From the NCBI GenBank assembly GCA_963576475.1, contig OY754971.1:466501-530500 (forward strand): a stretch of DNA of 64,000 nt, given 5' to 3'. Position 1 is the first letter of the stretch, and the number at the start of each line of letters is the position of its first letter. Positions 13,201 to 20,639 of this stretch are shown here, piece after piece. The translations under genes were made by a program, and so were the position numbers. The notes beneath the pieces are model-generated. The model saw nothing but the letters and a program-made list of their open reading frames with translations, was not told the origin of the DNA and did not search any database. The DNA is from Molanna angustata (Eukaryota > Arthropoda > Insecta > Trichoptera > Molannidae).

Positions 13201-16200
13201 AAGGTAGCACAGAATGGAATGTACTCTTGAGTGTTTTTCCCTTTGAAAATTGCACAGAAGTAACATCTAAGACATGACATTGATCTTCCAAAAACTGTAA
13301 CAGTTTGGGAAATTTTGGCATCTCATTTTTGGGCAATGTTAATTCAAATCGGCAGCGTAAATCAGAATACAATTTTCTTATTAATATATGAACCAAAATA
13401 AAGTCCCACTCATTAACATTGATATTCAAAGAAATTAACGCCTGCGAATTTTCCTTGACAATATTTAGAAAATTACGCAACTGTGATACATTTTCCACAG
13501 GCTTAACGGCGAGCAAATTCGATAAATGATTATCTGCAATTAACCTTACATTATTAAAACGTTCATTAATAAGTTTATATGCCAGATCATAGTTTTCTTC
13601 GCTTAAGGATAAGTGTTTTATCACACGTGAGGCATCATCCTTCAAGCAAGAGGACAGATAATGCATTTTTTGAATGCCATTTAACTGATTATTCGAGTGA
13701 ATCAATGTATTGAATATCGAGATAAAATTGTTGAAATCTACATATGAACCATTATAGGTAGGCAACGGTATATGTGGCAGACTGATATTTTGAATTCTAC
13801 TGCTTTCATTATTTTTTGATACTTGCTTATCACTACATAATTCAAAATATATTTGTTTGATTTCATAATAGTTTTCGATAAACTGATTATACCTATCACT
13901 ATGTGTCTCAGAATCGAAATCAGACTTTGCCGCGGCTTCTATGAGAATATGATTCTCATAAAATTCGGATTTGATATTCTCTAAGTCAGAATAACGCACT
14001 TTAAATTTTATTATGTTCGATTCCGAGGGGTTTAATTTCGCCTGTATAGCGAAATCGAATAAACACTTTAAATTTAAAACTGCAAGTGAACACTTAACTG
14101 TTTTGTTCGTCATTTTAAACACAGATAATATAACTCTACACAAGGAGTATATAATACTTTACACTATACCTACATACAATATAATAATATAATATACACT
14201 TATTATTGTTATTTGTCAACATAAGATCGAGATATAGGTACCTAGATAATATTATACTGTACGGCTGTCAGTTCAGTAGTAAACAACGTGAAGTTAGTTA
14301 CAGATATTTGACCATAGAAAATAATTCACACTGCTCTGAACTAAGCAACTATTGCCGTTTCACAAATAAAATAATTATAAGAATAGCCACAAAAAAATAA
14401 TAAATATAATTTTACCTACATAATTATGTAGTACACCGACCAAAACGAGGTTATTGTTTGCTATTGTCTTCAAATAATAAATTGATATTTCAGAATAATA
14501 TTATGTACAATACTATGTTGAAATATTACAAATATAACGAAATAACACAATTTACGTGTGTTTTGTCATACAAATACGATTTGATGACGTCCGATGTGGC
14601 TGGAATTTAGGATAATAGGCTCGGAATGGACCATAGGATGGACAATTCGGATCGAAAGGACCAAAAGGTGTTGAGTATAGAGAGAAGGGAAAATATTGCA
14701 CCTACCTTGGCAGCCTTCTTCCTTCGTCTTGTGTAGTGTCTTCACGGAGGGCACTACACCAACCTCTATGACACAACACTGATTTACACTTTAAAACTTC
14801 CTCTGAACACGGTTCAGGAATTCAAAATAGCGCACGGCGCGTGGTTTCGATGATTGATGCGAAAAGGTAGAAAATATGTATATTTTCTCTTGAGTCGACT
14901 ATATAACTTTCTGTCACAGTGCAATGCGTTCACACACGACGAGAGAGTATTGACGATTGTTTTTGTTCCTATGTAGGTAACAATATTTCAGGGATCGGAA
15001 AAGGTTGGAAGTGTTGCCACATTTACCGAACAAACATTAATTCATAATAGTTACTCAAAATACTGCACTTAAACCTAAACACTTAAACCATCAAAAATAT
15101 ATGAAACAAAAATGTATATCCTCAGAACAGGCTTAAATAGGTAGTAAATTCCATAGTTATATTTTATTAAAAAAAATGAATATGAACATTAGTAAAAAAA
15201 AATGTTTTAATATCCTTTCTAGTTGTATTTGCACATTAAGGTATACCTTTGGTAACAAGAGTCAATCAATGATTAACATGTATAGAAAACGCTTTAAATC
15301 TCAATAAATAATGCAACTCAGTATTGCGAGTCGCAAAGATATAAACTTGCTGAAAAGTATAACTTGCAATAAATACCAATTTTTGTTATTCTTAATACCG
15401 GTTACTCGCTAAGTTGTAATATCTTGTAGATTATTCCTATCTCCCTATTCCCTCTCTCTTCCTGTTCAGTTGAGATTTTCAAGTTTAATTATGTATAAGT
15501 ATATTTTATTTTATGTATATAAAAGTTACTATTACCGAGCTATTTTATTTTTATATTATTTTTTTTTGTTTTATTTCCAAATGGTATATTACTGTCTATT
15601 TCTAGAATAAAATAAAATAAAATAAACACTTTATCGACTCTCAGATATTATACTTAACATATATGAAATCGATTTAAATAATATTTTGAAGTACAAAGGA
15701 TACAACAATTCATACCTCATGACTCGCCATATGTACTTTATACACACAAATAAGGACGACGAAATACTTGTTAAGAAATTCATGTAAAAAATATGCTTAA
15801 AAATTGTGAAATCAGGGGGGCAAGTCTGGTCAACCGGCGGAATTAAAACCATCCATGTTAACCCATATCATATATAGATATTATCCACAAGCCCCCCAGA
15901 AGTCCCCACTATTCCGCATCAGTGTTGAAAATTTAAAATATCAAAAGTAAGTATTAAAAATACTTTAGTATTACTTTAGTATTGGAGGCGGCTGTGAAGT
16001 AAAACAGACTGGAAGCCAATTCCTCCCAATCGACAATGATGACATTGCAGTCTCTGTCAGACAAGTATGCGTCCTTGATGGTGACCACCGCAGGACTGTT
16101 GCCGCTCGACCAGTATCCGTGGATCAGCACCTTTGTGTCCTTCTTGGGATCAAAGTTGTCGTTGTTGAAGGGCCTCCCCGTCTCTATTTCGTTCGAAGCC

Positions 16201-18330
16201 TCCTCTCCTGGCTCGAAATCTAACTCCATGTAGTTATCTTTGTTCCTTCTGAAATTATTTTAATATTAATTTATTTGGTCTCATTTTTCAATTATTTTTT
16301 ATGCGAGATGATCAGATTTTTTATCATTTTTAACACACTTTAATTAAACTGATTTTTAACTTATTGTTCGACCAGCAAGAGCTCTATAATAGCAGAAACA
16401 CCCAGAAGAATTGGACTTGGTTAGTCAGCCTTCGGAAAGCTCAGTCATATAATGAGAAACAAGGATATACCCATTAATTTAAAAAGGAAAACTTTTGAAG
16501 CATGCATCTTGCCTGTGATGACATATGGTTTGGAAACAATGTCCCTGACCATAAATACTATCCATAAATTGTAATACCTCCACTACACTACTCGCGAAGT
16601 TCCTCGACGAAGTATTCGGGAAAGTTGACCGAAGTCCGAAGTACGTCGCCACACACTCGTTCTACTTCGCGAGGAACTCAGTTGTCCGCCAGCGCACGCA
16701 CGCAACGAGTCATGGATAATGTTCAAGTGGCAGCTGCCGTTGCAATGTGCACTCTCGCGTATTATAACTACATACTTTAGTATTTATCACTCGAAGAAAA
16801 TTAAAAAGAAGATGGTGGATGATTAGTATATATCAAAACTGTATCACTCCATGTACCGAATAGACATACCCGCTCACAAAATTTATTCCACATACCAGAA
16901 TGCCACACTAATTACAGATACTTTTCACCCATGTTTAGAATTCAGCGAGATTATAATACACATTTCAAACATAAAGATATTACCAAAATCAGATAAAGAT
17001 GTTCTTAAACTCTTATACGCAATCCAACAATCCCCTCCTCATTCACTAAAGGTCCCTCCTCCTAATAATAAAATTTAAAAAAATAAAATAAAATTACTAT
17101 ATAATCAATAATTTAAATTAAAGAAAGCACTTTTGGCTCAACTTTTATACAATAAATATAATGCAAAATAAATGAATTATAGCTGTAGCTTTCTGAGAGA
17201 AAATAAATAAATAAATTATATATTAGTATATATGATGATGATGAAGTTAGCCGAGTAGTGTAGAGAGGCACCTCGTGTCGGCACTTCGAGTCCTTTGACT
17301 CGGGCGCAAAAACCGACAGCAAACGGAGGTCGCCCGAGGCGAGCCGAGGTTGGACGAAGTAAGGCGAAGTGCCTCTCCACACTATCGTATTCGCCTATCT
17401 TCGATCAACATCGCGAGTAGTGAAGTGGAGGTTTAATGCGCGTAACGATCCATGGAGCGGCAAATGTTGGGTAAAGTCTGAGTGATAGAATTACAAATAC
17501 AGAAATTAGACGCTGAACTAAAGTCGCCGATTTCATGGATCGGATCGCAAAATTGAAATGGCAATGGGCAGGACACGTGGCCAGACAGCCAAATTCAAGA
17601 TGGACTCCAAAAGTCTTAAAGTGGAGGCCATGGATAAACAATAGGGGTGTCGGTCGGCCACAGAAGAGATGGGCCGACGATATTGTTGTGGTTCCCGGAA
17701 AGAGATGGATTGAAGCGGCACAGGATAGAGAAAAATGGAGACAGATGGAAGAGGCCTACATCCAGCAGTGAAGGGAAGGCTAGGAAGAAGAAGAAGAAGA
17801 ACTCTGAAACTTTCAGAATTATTTGGTAAAATTAAACAATTATTTTTTAATTATTTGTGTATTTTTAAATTTAACAATTTTGTATATCATACAATTTTAC
17901 TTTAATTGTAGGTATTTGTATGACAAATTTTATAATATCTTGTGGTGGGACACACATGTACCTACATCAATTAAAATAACGCGACACCACATCTTTCGGC
18001 GACACCAAATATTTCCCCCGGAACACTTGCATCTTTGGTAGTAACAAGCCCGAAATATTTTATTTTATTTTTATTGTATTTTATTTTATGTAGCTTCTCA
18101 CATTAAAAATATTCACATTAGGAAATCTTCAACCAATCAGAAGACAGATGACATCAGTCCCAAACGCATCCACGCACTGGACCCGACGTCAAATACACAA
18201 AGACGCACGAGCCCTACGCATACATCGCAATGTTCAACAATAATTATTTATGCTTATGAATTGCAACAAGCATTTATGCTTAGTTTAGGGAATGTATAAG
18301 GATGCATATGTACTTGTTATACAAGGACAT

Positions 18331-18424
<94 letters not shown>

Positions 18425-20359
18425 CTTCTTATTGAGTTTCCTATCAATACAATTTTTTTAAAGTTCTACATATTTTATTCAAAGATATTGTTGTTCTTGA
18501 TAATAAGCTGTTTTTACCATTGCCATCTATGAATTGACGAAGAATTTTTTTTGTAACGCTCTCTATTGAGAAATTGGTTCGTAAACACAGTTCTTATACA
18601 TGAGGTAACAATGTTTTCGCATAGATGTCACTCCTGAACTGCTCAAGAAATATTATTTCATTTTTGGCTTGTTTACCTATTCGTACCAATGTAAATTGAA
18701 TATAATATATATATATTTGCATACACGCAAACGTTGTTTTTTTCCAATGATATTTCTATGACAATTTTTTTAATAGAATAATACGACAATTTTTTTAATA
18801 AAATTGTAATATTAAGGTGACAAATTCAACATCGTCTGGGAAAAAATACAATGTTTGCGTTTATGCAGATATAAAAATATTCGATTAATATAATTATTTC
18901 AAGAACCATTTATATAGTTTCACAATAGATTATGTATATTACATATGTATTTGAATTTGTTCGTTGTATAAAATAACTGCGTTTGACATTATGTGTTTGA
19001 CATTGGAAGTATGAATTTAAACAATCTATGGACTGACGTGAAACATGTGAAACATTCATGAATACAACGTGAAGAAAACTTTGAAAAATGTGTTCAAATT
19101 TTTTTTTATTTAAATACTTGTTAAGACTGACAGAATTTATCTGTAGAGACAAATAATTCTATTTCTTTAATTTATTTTAAGTTGTCAAATGAATAAACCC
19201 AACATAATTAATTAGAGCAAACCGTTTTATTGACAGAATCTAATGAATTGACCATGGTTGCAAGACTATTTGCTCATCACTACTAATAAATTGGTTGCAA
19301 GACTTTTTCCCATTGTATAGAAGATTGCCTCCATCCCCACACCATCACTAATTACAAAGTGGTTGCAAGACTTTTTCTCATCACTACTAACAAATTGGTT
19401 GCAAGACTTTTTCTCATCACTAATTACAAAGTGGTTGCAAGACTTTTCTCATCACTTCTAACAAATTGGTTGCAAGACTTTTTCTCATCACTAATTACAA
19501 AGTGGTTGCAAGACTTTTTCCCATCATTACTAAGAAAGTGGTTGCAAGACTTTCTCACATCACTACTAAGAAAGTGGTTTCAAAACTTTTTCTCATCACT
19601 AATAACAAAGTGGTTGCAAGACTTTGCTCATCACTACTAACAAAGTGGTTGCAAGACTTTTTGTTCATCACTACTAACAAAGTGGTTGCAAGACTTTTGC
19701 TCATCACTAATAACAAAGTGGTTGCAAGACTTTTTGTTCATCACTACTAACAAAGTGGTTGCAAGACTTTTGCTCATCACTAATAACAAAGTGGTTGCAA
19801 GACTTTTTGTTCATCACTACTAACAAAGTGGTTGCAAGACTTTTTGTTCATCACTACTAACAAAGTGGTTGCAAGACTTTTGCTCATCACTAATAACAAA
19901 GTGGTTGCAAGACTTTTTGTTCATCACTACTAACAAAGTGGTTGCAAGACTTTTGCTCATCACTAATAACAAAGTGGTTGCAAGACTTTTTGTTCATCAC
20001 TACTAACAAAGTGGTTGCAAGACTTTTTGTTCATCACTACTAACAAAGTGGTTGCAAGACTTTTGCTCATCACTAATAACAAAGTGGTTGCAAGACTTTT
20101 GCTCATCACTAATAACAAAGTGGTTGCAAGACTTTTGCTCATCACTACTAACAAGTGTATACATATAATAGTACTACAAACCTTGTATAAAGCCAAAAAT
20201 GGACCAGCATCTCTTTATTATGTCCCCTGGGAGAGGTCTGTGGAGATTCAGATAGATTGACTGCTCTAGGGACACCATCTCCGTCTGGTATATACATCCA
20301 TGTCTCACCATAGTCTGGATATCTTTCTTTCAGGTCATTCTCGTACTCTTCTCCAAGTA
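1014..20359 (-). CDS. Secreted lipase gene, pancreatic lipase / phospholipase A1 family (5 exons seen, 5' end missing)
   Basis: Five exons join in frame: 20359-20182, 16248-15975, 6400-6244, 2521-2339 and 1249-1014. Each has AG/GT borders and matching phases (2, 0, 1, 1). The joined product is 341 residues with a stop. The family hydrolyses triacylglycerol or the sn-1 ester of phospholipids and is normally secreted. Visible family marks are [21 protein letters not shown], the nucleophile elbow GHSLGAH (Ser about 180), GLDPALP (Asp about 205), HADFYPNGG, and CSHGRS (His about 268). Only three residues (TEA) separate the two cysteines that in pancreatic lipase flank the lid. The lid is therefore essentially absent, as in phospholipase A1-like members. 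The protein ends in an acidic tail (EEEEDEE). The N-terminal exon with signal peptide must lie above 20359 and was not identified. The introns are 3.9, 9.6, 3.7 and 1.1 kb, mostly transposon sequence. Family call is firm; lipase versus phospholipase is open. Confidence 0.9.
1612..1701 (+). pseudogene. Penelope-like element GIY-YIG endonuclease fragment
   Basis: The frame from 1612 reads [20 protein letters not shown] before a stop. The GIY...YIG pair with the Cys-X2-Cys between them is the start of the GIY-YIG nuclease domain found at the C-terminus of Penelope-like retroelements. Only about 30 residues remain, so this is a fossil inside the lipase D-E intron. Confidence 0.6.
1750..2060 (-). 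pseudogene. Reverse-transcriptase C-terminal remnant
   Basis: Inside the D-E intron a minus-strand frame contains [11 protein letters not shown], then [18 protein letters not shown]. It resembles the C-terminal zinc-like tail (CG..Q...HLL.C) following the RT domain of insect LINEs. There is no intact domain on either side. LINE clade is not determinable. Confidence 0.5.
2339..2521 (-). CDS. Lipase exon D (catalytic aspartate)
   Basis: A textbook acceptor (pyrimidine tract, then TTTTTTCAG) precedes GTCTGGATCC. The exon encodes [20 protein letters not shown], then [23 protein letters not shown] and QPGCT. Asp of GLDPA is the family's catalytic acid. The donor is CACCG|GTATGG in phase 1. It is the only GT in the right phase that keeps exon E in frame, giving [10 protein letters not shown]. 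Confidence 0.92.
3040..3340 (+). pseudogene. LINE 3'-coding remnant
   Basis: Broken frames give [13 protein letters not shown], then [16 protein letters not shown] and a W-rich stretch. This is the degenerate form of the RT C-terminal block (NLK.KVFETCVLPV.TYG) of an RTE-like insect LINE. Stops and frameshifts throughout show it is old. It lies in the lipase C-D intron. Confidence 0.45.
3382..3760 (+). mobile_element. TIR element copy 1, left end
   Basis: Begins TTCCAACTGTCGATTT and shows the conserved terminal hairpin (TGTCGAT/ATCGACA and AAGAGA/TCTCTT). The family phrase AAGATACGCGAGATTTG follows, then the matching block ending GCAGCATATATG. It stops abruptly at a TACAGGGTGTCCC junction. 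The matching right end is at 6135-6228. Confidence 0.6.
3759..5480 (-). mobile_element. Decayed Tc1/mariner-like (IS630-type) element
   Basis: From about 5160 down to 4800 the minus strand has broken frames giving [16 protein letters not shown], then [18 protein letters not shown], and [11 protein letters not shown] matching the WPARSPEL block. In IS630/Tc1/mariner transposases these are the first catalytic Asp region, the NVWAGI strand and the region near the last acid. The first Asp is replaced by Asn here and several stops are present, so it cannot be active. One end may be TACAGGGTGTCCC (about 3759) and the other TACAGGTTTCAT (near 5470, minus), but the TIR match is weak. A 60-bp LINE fragment at 4543-4606 reading [16 protein letters not shown] on the minus strand is embedded. 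Confidence 0.5.
5511..5870. repeat. Tandem repeat, unit about 70 bp, about 5 copies
   Basis: Repeated phrases CCAAGTTGTTTGCTGTGG, ACTGAATGAATTAGTTC and TTACTGAGTAGT recur at roughly 70-bp spacing. From 5870 to about 6120 shorter degenerate units continue (GACAGTTACTT, ACAAAGTT). The array sits between the fossil transposase and the TIR end, in the lipase C-D intron. Confidence 0.7.
6135..6228 (+). mobile_element. TIR element copy 1, right end
   Basis: Contains TTTGGTACGTATTTTTC, then CATACTATCGCCATCGACAG and TTGGATCTCATG, ending AACTAGT. It matches the right ends at 7540-7600 and 45870-45945 and ends about 16 bp from the exon C donor. Confidence 0.65.
6244..6400 (-). CDS. Lipase exon C (catalytic serine)
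   Basis: Acceptor GACCAG at 6402-6401; strong donor ATCACAG|GTAAGA. Fifty-two residues plus one base. It carries [19 protein letters not shown], the GXSXG nucleophile elbow of the alpha/beta hydrolase fold, with Ser at residue 30 of the exon. Phase 1 at the end joins G to GT of exon D, giving Gly in GRITGLDPA. The right end of a TIR element lies about 20 bp beyond the donor. Confidence 0.92.
6628..7600 (+). mobile_element. TIR element copy 2 (about 970 bp, uninterrupted)
   Basis: Left end TTCCAACTGTCGATTCG, with CTGTCGATTC pairing to GAATCGACAG. Right end CTATCGACAGTTGAATCTC...TAACTAGT. The body carries blocks shared with copies at 23930-24890 and 42488-43200 (GGATTTACTCAGAATTCGG, CAGGGGTTATC, TTTGATACTTAATCTCC). 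No ORF. Non-autonomous DNA element of unknown superfamily, in the lipase B-C intron. Confidence 0.7.
7787..8009. mobile_element. MITE with 9-bp target duplication, copy 1
   Basis: Starts GGATAGCCTAG and ends CTAGGTTATCC, with inverted subterminal blocks (ACCTACAAAAGTTTGG versus CCAAACTTTTGTAGG). The flanks are CTACAAACT (7778-7786) and CTACAATCT (8010-8018), a 9-bp duplication with one change. The relative at 22798-23030 also has a perfect 9-bp duplication. This length suggests Mutator-like mobilisation (inference). It lies in the lipase B-C intron. Confidence 0.75.
8406..8769 (-). repeat. BEL/Pao 3' LTR
   Basis: 364 bp, same length as 14669-15032, one difference seen (C versus A at the sixth base on the plus strand). 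Flanked outside by AACAT and inside by the polypurine tract. Confidence 0.93.
8770..8781 (-). other. Polypurine tract of the BEL/Pao element
   Basis: On the minus strand CGGAGGGGAGGA abuts the 3' LTR. This is the expected place and composition for the plus-strand primer. Confidence 0.8.
9020..14143 (-). CDS. BEL/Pao Gag-Pol polyprotein
   Basis: An uninterrupted 1707-codon frame. The second Met ([10 protein letters not shown]) may be the true start. Order: Gag-like region ([23 protein letters not shown]1759 type), zinc knuckles ([32 protein letters not shown]), aspartic protease ([11 protein letters not shown]), and reverse transcriptase ([27 protein letters not shown]). Then come the A17-type region and RNase H ([13 protein letters not shown]). 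The integrase has its zinc finger ([20 protein letters not shown]) and catalytic core ([32 protein letters not shown]). It ends with a DUF5641-like domain ([20 protein letters not shown]). All expected domains of a Pao-type element are present and unbroken. No separate env-like ORF was seen. Confidence 0.95.
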   Translation of the reverse strand: MCRVILSVFKMTNKTVKCSLAVLNLKCLFDFAIQAKLNPSESNIIKFKVRYSDLENIKSEFYENHILIEAAAKSDFDSETHSDRYNQFIENYYEIKQIYFELCSDKQVSKNNESSRIQNISLPHIPLPTYNGSYVDFNNFISIFNTLIHSNNQLNGIQKMHYLSSCLKDDASRVIKHLSLSEENYDLAYKLINERFNNVRLIADNHLSNLLAVKPVENVSQLRNFLNIVKENSQALISLNINVNEWDFILVHILIRKLYSDLRCRFELTLPKNEMPKFPKLLQFLEDQCHVLDVTSVQFSKGKTLKSTFHSVLPSNNIKCHFCKNQAHAIFACEQFKRQDVKTRRDFVKENRLCFSCMKNHDIKNCKSSGKCKLCQSHKHNTLLHFENKQIVQTVSDQNKLITSAEIHSGTISQTKQVILATARIPIKDSFGNFHLVRCLLDSGSMSSFITESCIQRLSLKRNKIQVPVTSLGGNITQVRGSVFLTMKQRSGEFISTTALVLNRLTNNIPSDRVPQRVFNAYKNLSLADEYFYEPAQIDVLLGADLYASLLDGSSVHFSEGIPTALGTIFGYVISGPYDDSSHRTLSNNLAIHSFHSETSLDKLIENFWHSENLPEVMPCNPEDDQCEEFFMKTLQRIPNGRFMARLPFKKIHPQLGNSYNAALRRFLNLEKRFSQNENLKFEYTNFMNEYLSLGHMTLYKGVTQPGKHYYIPHHAVFKTTNQSKKIRVVFDARAQTSTSVSLNDCLYAGPKLHRDIADIILNFRIHPIGLICDIKMMFRQILIDPKDQPYQLILWRDSPSDPIRHYALCTVTYGVTSSPYASMRVLRELARIGESQFPMASKVLQSQIFVDDIITTAATLQDAVLLKQELISLLKMGGFELRKWSSNCNQLLEDVPADHCEVPRSFDVADSSPCIKVLGIQWDSLADVFRYRVNVPGDECTKRAILSTIARIFDPLGWISPITFKAKLIIQKLWLLHTSWDDIPPQEIVKEWKNFVADLSVIERFNIPRQAFHEGLTEVSIHGFCDGSLCGYAAVVYLRTVNNEGQVNVSLLAAKSKVAPVRTKMTIPRLELNAALLLTRLINFCVSSFLGRIKIDNVICWSDSTICLSWLQTLPHLLQIYEGNRVSQILSSTAHITWRYVPSKLNCADISSRGAYPSVLLDHELWWHPPWLKDSFETWPCQKRESLDSHKLPGLRETKVIALCADMEESFVIKFSSLQRLQRTTAYCIRFINNCRHKFKKCTGPLSVEELKLSLFKLIKWEQLIAFSEQIDKLRNGRPCSVKHLQKLFPFLDSEGMIRVGGRLRHSTLPYNSKFPILLPKSSHLTNLIVDNYHKVHCHIGPNALNAILQQQFWIVSARRVIRSRIHKCVTCFKVNPKSVCPQMADLPSDRVRVGRVFERVATDYGGPFTMRANKIRNSKTFKAYLCIFVCLATKAVHLEVVSDLSTEGFLAAFSRFSSRRGLPTFIRSDCGTNYVGSSRHLNEVDKYLSSSAVQEVLSNKASQRGITWHFNAPSYPNSGGLFEAGIKVAKTLLKRVIGEQILTLEEFMTVCAEVEAVMNSRPLTSLSEDASEWNVLTPGHFLIGQPLVAVPEKRMDDVHVSRLTRYQLIKSISQSFWNRWQREYLHTLQQRSKWLKATIPPNVGDLVVIREDNMPPLQWRLGRISKLVSSQDGVTRVVELKTPSGILMRPVSKLCPLPCQNDNDL
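14648..14665 (-). other. Candidate primer-binding site
   Basis: Minus-strand TGGTCCTTTCGATCCGAA lies just inside the 5' LTR. TGG matches the complement of a tRNA CCA end. The tRNA species was not identified from the sequence alone. Confidence 0.55.
14669..15032 (-). repeat. BEL/Pao 5' LTR
   Basis: 364 bp, nearly identical to 8406-8769. On the minus strand it opens TGTTCGG and closes with ACA, followed within four bases by a TGG-starting primer-binding-site candidate. The outer flank is AACAT. Confidence 0.93.
15813..15900. mobile_element. Short GGGGGGCAAG-ended MITE fragment
   Basis: GGGGGGCAAGTCTGGTCAAC with GGAATTAAAACCATCC and ACCCATATCAT matches the left arm of the element at 21096-21243. 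It ends AAGCCCCCC, so it looks like a shortened copy. Confidence 0.5.
15975..16248 (-). CDS. Lipase exon B (oxyanion-region exon)
   Basis: The acceptor TTTCAG lies at 16250-16249 and the donor AAA|GTAATA at 15974-15973. It codes for 91 residues, beginning [16 protein letters not shown]. It contains [12 protein letters not shown], which in this family forms the strand and oxyanion-hole HG loop, then NVIIVDW, and ends ASNTK in phase 0. A second GT exists 9-10 bases further on. The first is preferred because it gives SNTK-VVGNKTG at the next junction, as expected for the family. Confidence 0.9.
16420..16560 (+). pseudogene. LINE RT C-terminal remnant
   Basis: Frames read [20 protein letters not shown], then [20 protein letters not shown]. 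This is the NLK.K.FE.C.LPV.TYG.ET block following the RT domain in RTE-like insect LINEs. It ends abruptly. It lies in the lipase A-B intron. Confidence 0.65.
16577..17433. mobile_element. Candidate inverted-repeat element (about 860 bp)
   Basis: ACCTCCACTACACTACTCGC at the left is inverted at the right as GCGAGTAGTGAAGTGGAGGT, about 25 bp in all with few changes. A second inverted pair, GTGTAGAGAGGCAC and GTGCCTCTCCACAC, lies inside at 17252-17382. No transposase was found. A target duplication is not clear (TAAT/TTAAT). Confidence 0.45.
17520..17790 (+). pseudogene. RTE-like LINE C-terminal fragment with AAG tail
   Basis: The open frame at 17535-17771 reads [18 protein letters not shown], then [25 protein letters not shown], and [10 protein letters not shown] stop. 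This is the very C-terminus of insect endonuclease-RT LINE proteins. It ends in a tandem AAG run (17785-17801), the kind of simple repeat these LINEs carry at their 3' ends. 5' truncated. Confidence 0.8.
18260..18418 (+). mobile_element. SINE-A 3' half with very long poly(A)
   Basis: CAAGCATTTATGCTTAGTTT, GGGAATGTATAAGGATG and TACTTGTTATACAAGGAC match the 3' half of the SINE at 54659-54820. It is followed by about 86 uninterrupted A residues (18333-18418). The tRNA-like head is missing. Confidence 0.7.
18419..18740 (-). repeat. Dispersed repeat family R1, copy 1
   Basis: The reverse complement matches 61735-62005 over about 270 bp. Shared phrases are GGTAAACAAGCCAAAAATGA, AATAATATTTCT, GCAGTTCAGG, TTCATAGATGGC and AACTCAATAAGA.GGCATA. 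No coding function is evident. Confidence 0.65.
19255..20155. repeat. 36-bp satellite array, about 24 units
   Basis: Unit GTGGTTGCAAGACTTTT plus TTCATCACTACTAACAAA, period 35-37 bp, homogeneous towards the 3' end. One non-repeat gap lies at about 19308-19340. It sits in the lipase A-B intron, about 26 bp from the exon A donor. Peptide-like frames across it on both strands follow from the period being a multiple of three. The unit resembles the element end at about 59835 (AGTGATGAGCAAA plus TTGCA). Confidence 0.9.
20182..20359 (-). CDS. Lipase exon A (first exon recognised)
   Basis: The exon enters after a TTAAAG acceptor at 20361-20360 and leaves at ACAAG|GTTTGT (donor 20181-20180). It encodes 58 whole residues, with two bases of a split codon at each end. 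The peptide runs from [10 protein letters not shown] through [20 protein letters not shown] to LVHFWLYT. That is the N-terminal propeptide-like region and first beta-strand of lipase-family proteins. The preceding exon has to end in phase 1. The AG left at its 3' end joins the A of exon B to give Arg, restoring LYTRRN. A satellite array starts within 30 bp of the donor. Confidence 0.88.
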
Positions 20360-20639
20360 CTTTAACATAACATAACATAACAACAAACAGTCAGATAATA
20401 TAATTTATATGTTATCATGGAAGCAGACAGCTCAATACAGTTTAAGGTTAATTCTACGCTGAGGAGCGAGGCAACTGGAAACTTCTCGTAAATAAAAAAA
20501 GTAAAGAAATTGTTTGGATTCTGTGCCGGTGTCATGAGTTCGATTACCAGCGGATCATGAATTTATTACAAAATATTTGTCTGGGCTGGAGACAAAGATA
20601 ATTTTATTCAGCGAATAAACACGGCTTGCTTCGAGAGGG

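Larger units (their letters stand above)
8406..15032 (-). mobile_element. Complete BEL/Pao LTR retrotransposon
   Basis: A 6.6-kb element is bounded by two 364-bp LTRs (8406-8769 and 14669-15032) that differ at one base in my alignment. Ends are TGTT...AACA. A 5-bp target duplication AACAT is present at 8401-8405 and 15033-15037. A candidate primer-binding site starting TGGTCCTTTCGATCC lies four bases inside the 5' LTR, and a purine tract GGAGGGGAGGA directly precedes the 3' LTR. The single long ORF is undamaged. It is inserted in the lipase B-C intron in the gene's own orientation, so its LTR promoter and polyadenylation signals read in the lipase direction. The near-identical LTRs indicate recent insertion. 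Confidence 0.95.

Noticed and set aside
16851..17078. 75-codon plus-strand frame
   Set aside because: No motif, no splice support, and it lies inside a candidate inverted-repeat element.
18302..18532. Open frame with a polylysine run
   Set aside because: Produced by the SINE poly(A) tail.
19255..20155. Regular 36-bp repeats resembling a CRISPR array
   Set aside because: Units are contiguous without unique spacers, no cas genes are present, and the host DNA is an insect nuclear intron. It is a satellite.
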